A stretch of DNA of 64,000 nt from Oerskovia jenensis (GTDB lineage Bacteria; Actinomycetota; Actinomycetes; Actinomycetales; Cellulomonadaceae), in contig NZ_JAFBBO010000001.1 in assembly GCF_016907235.1 (NCBI RefSeq), positions 372,001 through 436,000 on the forward strand. The letters are read 5' to 3'. The position numbers and the translations under genes were made by a program. Under the pieces are notes generated by a model. That model was not told the DNA's origin and ran no database searches. It worked only from the letters and a program-made list of their open reading frames with translations. Positions 56,063 to 61,777 of the stretch are shown here, piece by piece; position 1 is the first letter of the stretch; the number at the start of each line of letters is the position of its first letter.

Positions 56063-56302
56063 ACGAGCTCCTCCCAGTCATCGTGGTCCGCGTGCACAGG
56101 TTCCCCAGACGACCAGGAGACGCGGACCGGGCCAGCCCCCGAGGCGACGAGGCGACGACCCATCCATGGCTATCTGCGTCGCGCGGCGGATGCGTAGTCG
56201 GGCACCGCGCGACCGACGACGGTCCCGACCGGTCATCGCACTTCCTGGTGGCGGAGCAGAGGCGCGCTGGACGGGGAGGGAGTGGTCGTTCACAGGTCTG
56301 GG

Positions 56303-57328
56303 TCAGCGCCCGACCCCAGAGAGAAAGGCCCCATAGTCGCTGGTGGTCCCGGGCGCGAGAAGTGCTCGGGGCCAGATGATGCCGGTGAGGACGCCGACAA
56401 GATCGTTGTCCTCCATGAGTGGGCGGGCCAGGGAGTGTGCACCGTCGACGAGAGTGACGGTGAGCGACGATCCAAAGATCGAACGGTAGGTGCTTTCGGT
56501 CTCCGCGACGTCGACGTTGCGGTCGTGCGTGCCTGCCATGAGGTGCACGGGGATCGCACGCGCGGCTGAGGCGATCAGGTCTTCCGTTGCGTCGGCGTCG
56601 AAATTGCGCTGGACGAAGCCCCAGCGCTCTTCGGTCATCGGATCGAGGCTGCTCGTCGATGCGAGGTACTCCTCGTAGGACCCCCCGCGTTCGAGAAGTC
56701 CCCGCGTCTGGTCGCTCTCCGCTATGGCGAGCTCTCGCTCCTGCGGGCCCGCGGCGTCGTGCTCGAGCTGAGCGAGGAGGTTGAACCGGCCTTGCCGGAG
56801 CCAGTTGATCGCCGTCCCGACGGCGACGACACCGTCGATGTCCTCACGAGCGCTGGTGATCTTGGGGAGTACCCAGCCGGCCTGGCTCGCGCCCCACAGC
56901 ACGACTGTGTCGGTCGGAACGTCGTCGTCGCCCTGGGCCCAGTCGAGGGCCGCAGAGACCTCTGCTGCTCGATCGTCCATCGACTGTGCCAGCCAGTCCC
57001 CGTCCGAACCACCGGTCCCAGGCTTGCTCCACGAGAGTGTGGCGAAGCCGACGTCGGCTGCGGCCTCGAACCATGGGGCGTAGAGACCGTTCTGCGTCGC
57101 TTCCACCGGCCCGTCACCGTGGACCATCACCACGAGGCCTCGCGCGGTTCCGTCGTCCGGCAGCGTCAGGACTCCCGCAAGGTCTCCGTCGAGACCTGGG
57201 ATCGTGACGGCCCTCTGGGTGAAGCGAAAGCTGTTGCCGACGAGAGCGATGCTGGTCACCAGCGCGACGACGCCGACGAGAGCGAGGGCGAGGGCGAGCA
57301 CAGACCGCCTCGGGTTCTTATTCCGCAC
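56303..57328 (-). CDS. Membrane-anchored alpha/beta hydrolase
   Basis: A 341-residue serine hydrolase. An N-terminal helix (VLALALALVGVVALVTSIALV, residues ~10-30) anchors or exports it. The hydrolase core has MVHGDGPVEATQN, the nucleophile elbow LWGASQAGWVLP (Ser), the Asp in GTHDRNVDVAE and His in LVDGAHSLARPL. The type resembles BAAT/dienelactone-like esterases; substrate unknown. GTG at 57328 lies 6 nt after TACGAT, so it is probably leaderless, and it faces the GNAT gene across only 29 bp. Confidence 0.85.
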   Translation of the reverse strand: MRNKNPRRSVLALALALVGVVALVTSIALVGNSFRFTQRAVTIPGLDGDLAGVLTLPDDGTARGLVVMVHGDGPVEATQNGLYAPWFEAAADVGFATLSWSKPGTGGSDGDWLAQSMDDRAAEVSAALDWAQGDDDVPTDTVVLWGASQAGWVLPKITSAREDIDGVVAVGTAINWLRQGRFNLLAQLEHDAAGPQERELAIAESDQTRGLLERGGSYEEYLASTSSLDPMTEERWGFVQRNFDADATEDLIASAARAIPVHLMAGTHDRNVDVAETESTYRSIFGSSLTVTLVDGAHSLARPLMEDNDLVGVLTGIIWPRALLAPGTTSDYGAFLSGVGR

Positions 57329-57357
57329 GTTCGTATCGTATGCGATAGGTTCGAGTC
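57329..57357. promoter_or_regulatory. 29-bp divergent leaderless promoter pair
   Basis: TACGAT (57340-57335, minus) ends 6 nt before the hydrolase GTG, and TAGGTT (57346-57351, plus) ends 6 nt before the GNAT ATG. Each -35 would have to lie inside the other gene's first codons, so the two promoters physically overlap. Confidence 0.65.
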
Positions 57358-57948
57358 ATGGACGACGTGACGATCAGCCGAGGCTTCACCGAAGACGAGC
57401 GCGGCCGTGTCGCCTCCTTGTACTGGGAGGCCTTCGGGCGCAAGCTCCGGCCCGGTTTCGTCGACGAGCAGACCGGGGTCGCAGTCGTCCGGGCTGCGCT
57501 GCGCCGCGACCAGATGCTCGTCGCACGCCAGGGTGACGATGTCATCGGGGTCTGCGGCTTCTACGACGCCGGCGCCGGGGCGGCAGACCTCAGATGGTCC
57601 CGCCTGCGACAGGCACTCTCGGTTCCAGCAGCCTTGCGCGCGAGCCTCGTCCTGTCCTTGCTCTCGCGGTCACCCCACCCGGGCTCGTTCGTGCTCGACG
57701 GCATCTGCGTCGACCGCGCCGCGCGTGGCCTGGGCGTCGGGACAGCACTGCTCGGCGCAGCCTCCGAGGGCGCCCGGCGGGACGGAGCGCGCACCGTGCG
57801 GCTCTCGGTGATCGACGGCAACCCGCGAGCGCGCGCCCTCTATGAGCGACAAGGCTTCGTGCCGGTGGACCGCGGGACTCTCGGCTTGCTCTCGCCCGTG
57901 TACGGCTTCGACGGCTACACGACGATGGAACGCACGGTCGACCAGTGA
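57358..57948 (+). CDS. GNAT family N-acetyltransferase
   Basis: A 196-residue acetyltransferase. The acetyl-CoA-binding part is LDGICVDRAARGLGVGTALLGAA, then VRLSVIDGNPRARALYERQGF, both strongly GNAT-like. The N-terminal half (LYWEAFGRKLRPGFVDE) is conserved with actinobacterial relatives. It overlaps the next gene by 4 nt (GTGA), so it is co-translated with the PaaX-like regulator, which may control it. Confidence 0.87.
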   Translation: MDDVTISRGFTEDERGRVASLYWEAFGRKLRPGFVDEQTGVAVVRAALRRDQMLVARQGDDVIGVCGFYDAGAGAADLRWSRLRQALSVPAALRASLVLSLLSRSPHPGSFVLDGICVDRAARGLGVGTALLGAASEGARRDGARTVRLSVIDGNPRARALYERQGFVPVDRGTLGLLSPVYGFDGYTTMERTVDQ

Positions 57949-58754
57949 CGCATCAGATCGCTCCGCGGACCGTTGTCGAGGCGTTCCTGCCGGCCTCCGG
58001 CGAAGTGCTGCTGGCCGACATCTACGACACCGCCAATCTCGCGGGGCTCCCCGACCAGCCGGTGCGCCTGGCAATCCGACGCCTCATCGCCGGCGGCGAC
58101 GTCACACAGCACGGGCGGGGGCGAGCGGGCACCCTCAGCCTCACCAGCGCGGGCCATCTCCGTATGCAGCGCGATCGGCAGAGCCTGGCTCTCGCCTTCG
58201 CTCAAGACGCTGGGGACGCCCCGTGGGACGGTCGCTGGCGCATCATCGCCGTCAGCGTCCCTGAACGCGAGCGCACGGTGCGGGACACGCTGCGCCGCGA
58301 GCTCCGCGACCTCGGCGCCGTCGCGATATCGACGGGCCTCTACGTGAGCCCTCACCACCTCGTCGACGTCCTGCACATGGACGCGAGCCCGTACCTGTCG
58401 ACCGCCACCACGGACGACCTCGACGTACGAGGGATCACCGACCCGCTTGCGATCGCCGAGCTCCTCTGGCCTCACCGCCCGACCGTCTCCGCCTACGCGG
58501 CCGTCGACGCAGCCCTCCAGCAGGACGGCGAAGACCCCACCACCACCGCCGTCGTCCGCAAGCTCCAGCTCGCGGACGCACTCGAACGGGCCATACGAGA
58601 CGACCCCCTCCTCCCGCCCGAGCTGCGCGGCCGTGCCTGGGTGCCCACACAGATCCGTGCCGCATGGGCTCGCCGTTGGGACACTCTCCACGCAGACACC
58701 AGAAACGCCATCTACGAGGGTTGGTGGCCCCCGGCCACCACTGCGTACCGCTGA
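57945..58754 (+). CDS. PaaX family transcriptional regulator
   Basis: A 269-residue GntR-like/PaaX repressor: N-terminal winged helix (VRLAIRRLIAGGDVTQHGRGRAGTLSLT), central PaaX domain (DGRWRIIAVSVPERERTVRDTLRRELRDLG, followed by STGLYVSPHH) and C-terminal PaaX_C (RGRAWVPTQIRAAW). PaaX in E. coli senses phenylacetyl-CoA; no paa genes are nearby, so the ligand here is unknown. The GTG at 57945 overlaps the GNAT stop, forming a two-gene operon inside the island. Confidence 0.87.
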   Translation: MTHQIAPRTVVEAFLPASGEVLLADIYDTANLAGLPDQPVRLAIRRLIAGGDVTQHGRGRAGTLSLTSAGHLRMQRDRQSLALAFAQDAGDAPWDGRWRIIAVSVPERERTVRDTLRRELRDLGAVAISTGLYVSPHHLVDVLHMDASPYLSTATTDDLDVRGITDPLAIAELLWPHRPTVSAYAAVDAALQQDGEDPTTTAVVRKLQLADALERAIRDDPLLPPELRGRAWVPTQIRAAWARRWDTLHADTRNAIYEGWWPPATTAYR

Positions 58755-59166
58755 GAGCTGTGCGGCGCCGGGTACCCCCACTCAGTTCACCCGGTCGCCT
58801 CACATCGCGACCTACCCGAGCTCGCTCGTCTGTCGGCGTGATCGCGCGGTAGGCGCGTGCGACGGTCGCTGCCCATACGAGGCTCTCCAGACCGACGAGA
58901 GCTCGGGCACCTTCGCGACGTCGTCCGGTATCGCCGAGTCCGCGTGGGGCTGTGGTGTACTGTCGTCTGGTAGCGCCCACGTCGCAGGGTTCAGCCCGCG
59001 ACGATCTTCGGTCTTCGGCATCGGAGCTAGGCCGTGCGCGCCAGGTAGCCCAGACTACCGTCGACGATCTCCGCCCAGCGTGTGCGGAGCGAAAGCAGAG
59101 AACATCCTTTCTTCCACCCTTGAACGCCCTGAGTCTTGTGACACCCCCGGGGCAGCGTCCGCTGTC
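58755..59166. other. Gene-free stretch in the island
   Basis: 412 bp with no credible frame on either strand and slightly lower GC than neighbours. No terminator-like palindrome follows the PaaX-like gene. I see no clear regulatory site. Confidence 0.5.
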
Positions 59167-59361
59167 ATGGGCGGATCGGGACAAGACCTCGTACTGCGCC
59201 GCGCCGACGACGACCTCTGGGTCGCCACGGCGGACGGCGAGTATGCCGGGCTCGTGACCCGACTTCCCGACGGCTTCCACGTCCACGACCGCTACACGCG
59301 GCCGGTGGGTGTCGTCGCTGCGCTCGACCACGTGGGGCGACACCTCCTCGCCGCCGCATGA
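59167..59361 (+). CDS. Small hypothetical protein
   Basis: A 64-residue protein, [24 protein letters not shown] followed by [21 protein letters not shown] and ending [10 protein letters not shown], with beta-strand-like alternation. It resembles short actinobacterial proteins that often stand near cspA, but I cannot name a family. There is no strong ribosome site. It is 107 nt upstream of cspA on the same strand. Confidence 0.5.
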   Translation: MGGSGQDLVLRRADDDLWVATADGEYAGLVTRLPDGFHVHDRYTRPVGVVAALDHVGRHLLAAA

Positions 59362-59468
59362 TCCCTCGGCCGGTTCCTACCGGACCGGCCCCTCACCGTC
59401 GGCGCCCTGCGGGGCGCGGCATCCAGGCCCACTGTCGTGAGCCGGTCGTATCAACGAAAGAAGACACC

Positions 59469-59672
59469 ATGGCTACAGGCACCGTGAAGTGGTTCAACGC
59501 TGAGAAGGGGTTCGGGTTCATCGCCCCCTCCGACGGAACCAGCGATGTGTTCGCCCACTACAGCGAGATCACCTCGAGCGGGTTCCGCTCGCTGGAGGAG
59601 AACCAGAGCGTCTCGTTCGACGTCGCCCAGGGCCCCAAGGGCCCGCAAGCGACGAACATCGTCGCGATGTGA
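59469..59672 (+). CDS. cspA: Cold-shock protein CspA family
   Basis: A 67-residue cold-shock domain: [19 protein letters not shown] holds RNP1 (KGFGFI) and DVFAHYSEI holds RNP2. Binds single-stranded RNA/DNA as chaperone. ATG at 59469 follows a GAAAGAAG ribosome site. The ~107-nt space after the previous small gene may be its leader. A 17-bp stem terminator follows immediately. Confidence 0.95.
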   Translation: MATGTVKWFNAEKGFGFIAPSDGTSDVFAHYSEITSSGFRSLEENQSVSFDVAQGPKGPQATNIVAM

Positions 59673-59676
59673 CCCC

Positions 59677-59716
59677 ATGGTGGGAGGACCGCGCGTCAAC
59701 GCGGTCCTCCCACCAT
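59677..59716 (+). terminator. cspA terminator, 17-bp stem
   Basis: ATGGTGGGAGGACCGCG (59677-59693) pairs perfectly with 59700-59716 around a 6-nt loop, 4 nt past the cspA stop. Confidence 0.85.
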
Positions 59717-59753
59717 CTGTCTGTGCTCGGCGACCATCTGTCTGTGCTCGGCG
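59712..59753. repeat. Perfect 21-bp tandem duplication
   Basis: ACCATCTGTCTGTGCTCGGC(G) occurs at 59712-59732 and again at 59733-59753 without mismatch. The first unit overlaps the cspA terminator arm. The rest of 59754-59989 shows no gene. Confidence 0.85.
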
Positions 59754-59892
59754 ACGGTGCGCTATCACGTCGGCTGTAGCAGCTGACCCCGACCACACCG
59801 TGGGGGCACGCTCCGGAGTTCACGTCGGCAGCAGCATTCGCCGAAGGAGAAGATCCCGAGCGGCGGGCGCAGTGGACGAGCAGTCAGTTCTT

Positions 59893-59924
59893 GCCTGACC
59901 TGTATCGTCGTTTCTCGGGCCGAG
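59893..59924 (+). repeat. Direct repeat, copy 2 (island right edge)
   Basis: Matches the tRNA-adjacent copy at 54654-54685 at 28 of 32 positions (core TATCGTCGTTTC against CATCGTCGTTTC, then GGGCCGAG in both). It is also preceded by a CAGTCAG/CTGACCTG hairpin like the tRNA copy. No tRNA sequence lies beside it. Confidence 0.65.
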
Positions 59925-59989
59925 GCCGGAGGAAGCGCGCTGCACGGGCGATCACGAGCCGCCTCAGGAGGGGTGAGCGGTCTGATCGG

Positions 59990-60241
59990 TCAGTGGGATG
60001 CGACCGACACCTTGGACGCCCTGGGCACCAGTACCGCGACGACCGCTCCGGCGACCGCGATCACCGGCCCGAGGACGAACGAGAAGAACTCCGCAGGCAT
60101 CAACCGCCCGGCGGTCCCGGCCTCGTCGGCCTCGACGCCCTCGACGTAGCCGGTGTACGCACCTGCGACGAACAAGATCGCACCGCACACGATGGCGATC
60201 CAGCACAGCGCCAGCACCGGGCGCCTGAGATGTGATGTCAC
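59990..60241 (-). CDS. Small membrane protein (second of pair)
   Basis: An 83-residue protein with two transmembrane helices (VLALCWIAIVCGAILFVAGA and FFSFVLGPVIAVAGAVVAVLV) joined by an acidic loop (VEGVEADEAGTAG). The GTG at 60241 overlaps the upstream small gene by 4 nt (GTGA). Function unknown; small paired membrane proteins like this can be toxin-like, stress or transporter accessory proteins, none shown. Confidence 0.6.
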   Translation of the reverse strand: MTSHLRRPVLALCWIAIVCGAILFVAGAYTGYVEGVEADEAGTAGRLMPAEFFSFVLGPVIAVAGAVVAVLVPRASKVSVASH

Positions 60242-60474
60242 GTGAAGTACTCCCCCGAGTGAGTGCGTCGTTGGTCGCTCCATGAAACGTAGAGCATGGC
60301 CAGGGCCACCGGCACCACGGCAGAGAATGCCCACGTCACCACGCCCGGCAGGAGCACGCTCCACGCGCCGACACCGGTAGCGCTGGCACGCGACCGTGGG
60401 CGCCGCGACAGGTGCTTGGCGGGCTCGCCGGTCAGGGCACGGGAGATCTCCCGGTCGCTCGTCCCGCTGACCAT
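60238..60474 (-). CDS. Small membrane protein (first of pair)
   Basis: A 78-residue protein MVSGTSDREISRALTGEPAK..., with one or two hydrophobic segments (WSVLLPGVVTWAFSAVVPVAL) and a charged tail SDQRRTHSGEYFT. The ATG at 60474 lies at the end of a heptanucleotide array; further in-frame ATGs within that array would add MGDGRWA repeats. Couples to the next gene through GTGA. Function unknown. Confidence 0.5.
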   Translation of the reverse strand: MVSGTSDREISRALTGEPAKHLSRRPRSRASATGVGAWSVLLPGVVTWAFSAVVPVALAMLYVSWSDQRRTHSGEYFT

Positions 60475-60511
60475 CGCCCATCGCCCATCGCCCATCGCCC
60501 ATCGCCCATCG
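60471..60511 (-). repeat. Heptanucleotide array at a gene start (GATGGGC)n
   Basis: About 5.9 perfect copies (CCATCGC on the plus strand, GCGATGG on the minus). Every copy carries an ATG in a different phase, the last being the start of the small membrane gene. The rest of the 60475-60807 spacer has a 9-bp palindrome (GGAGTCCGG/CCGGACTCC, 60637-60659) but no gene. Confidence 0.9.
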
Positions 60512-60807
60512 GACGAGGATCGCCGGGCATCCGGGAGCGCGGTCGGCCGAGGCCGCGCACGACGAGAACGCGCTCGCGCGCTCAGGGCTCTCGACGTCCC
60601 CGGTGCGCCACGCACGAGACGAGCTCGAGAAGCACCGGAGTCCGGCACTGCCGGACTCCCTGCCCACCCCCTCTCTCGACCTCCGGTGGACAGAGAGATC
60701 GACTTTCGGTCGAGGCGCACAGGCACGCGACGCGAGAGCGTGGAGGGTGCCGACACGAAGGGGTGCCGACGCCGACACGAGCACGCACCCCGAGGAGTCG
60801 CTGCACC

Positions 60808-61509
60808 ATGACCATCACCCCCGCCCGCCGGGCGCGCGCTGTCCCCCCGAAGTCTCCGGGCGGCCCGGGGCAGGCTCGTCCGGTCGGGCGGTTCCGGCAC
60901 GACCTGGCCACCGGACGCTGGTGGTGGTCGTCCGAGACCTTCGCCCTGCACGGCTACGACCAGGACGAGATCGCGCCGACGACGGAGATCTTCCTGGCAC
61001 TGCGCCACCCCGAGGACCGCGCTGCCGTCGAGGAGGTCCTCCGCCGCGCAGGCGAGGACGCGATGCCCTTCTCGAGCGTCCACCGCATCGAGACGGCCCG
61101 AGGCCGTGAACGGACCCTGTGCCTCGTCGGACAGGGTCGGCGCGACCGCGACACGCACGAGGTCGTCGAGGTCATGGGGTACTTCACCGACCTCACGAGC
61201 ACCCTCGCCCAGCGGGCCGAGATCCTCGCGGGCGAGCAGATCCGCGCCGCCGCCGAGCATCGCGCCACGATCGAGCAGGCGAAGGGCATCCTGGCCCTCA
61301 CGTGCGACGTGAGCGCCAGCCGCGCCTTCACCGTGCTGCGTGCCGCGTCGAACGACCACAACGTGCCGTTGCGCAGGCTCTCGGGGTGGGTCGTGGAGCT
61401 GGCCGAACAGCTCCCGGCCCCCGACGACCAGCGTCGGTCGGTCAACGAGTTCCTGGACCGACCCCGCGAGCCCCGGCCTGCGGTCGACGTGCTCGACCGA
61501 TCGGCCTGA
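60808..61509 (+). CDS. PAS-ANTAR RNA-binding regulator
   Basis: A 233-residue protein with an N-terminal PAS fold (GRWWWSSETFALHGYDQDEI to EVVEVMGYFTDLT, residues ~35-125) and a C-terminal ANTAR domain (EHRATIEQAKGILALTC, SASRAFTVLRAASNDHNVPLRRLSG). ANTAR proteins bind paired hexaloop RNA stems to prevent termination; the PAS domain replaces the usual receiver and probably senses a small ligand or redox state. ATG at 60808 has GAGGAG ~10 nt upstream. Second ANTAR protein of the window. Confidence 0.87.
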   Translation: MTITPARRARAVPPKSPGGPGQARPVGRFRHDLATGRWWWSSETFALHGYDQDEIAPTTEIFLALRHPEDRAAVEEVLRRAGEDAMPFSSVHRIETARGRERTLCLVGQGRRDRDTHEVVEVMGYFTDLTSTLAQRAEILAGEQIRAAAEHRATIEQAKGILALTCDVSASRAFTVLRAASNDHNVPLRRLSGWVVELAEQLPAPDDQRRSVNEFLDRPREPRPAVDVLDRSA

Positions 61510-61570
61510 CGACGGGTCGCCGCGCCGCGCGGCCGACCGAGCACGTGCCGCCGCCGTCGTCGGGACATGA

Positions 61571-61633
61571 CGATGCCCTCGTGAAGGCCTCCCCCACCCC
61601 GTCGGGGAGGGAGAGGTGCTCACGAGGGCATCG
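61571..61633. terminator. Branched hairpin after the ANTAR gene
   Basis: CGATGCCCTCGTGA (61571-61584) pairs with TCACGAGGGCATCG (61620-61633); inside, CTCCCC/GGGGAG forms a second stem. It lies 61 nt past the stop. Confidence 0.7.
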
Positions 61634-61724
61634 GTGTCCCGAGAGGGACGAAGAGGCCGAAGCCGGCCGGGTAGCCGACGGCACGCGTGGGAACACTCAC
61701 CGTCGACCACCCGGCCGCTGGACA

Positions 61725-61773
61725 CCTCGGTCCGTCGTGCGGGTGACGGGGGCACCCGCACGACGGACCGAGG
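61725..61773. terminator. GH3 terminator, 21-bp perfect stem
   Basis: CCTCGGTCCGTCGTGCGGGT(G) at 61725-61745 pairs perfectly with 61753-61773, 4 nt past the GH3 stop on the minus strand. Confidence 0.85.
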
Positions 61774-61777
61774 CGGC

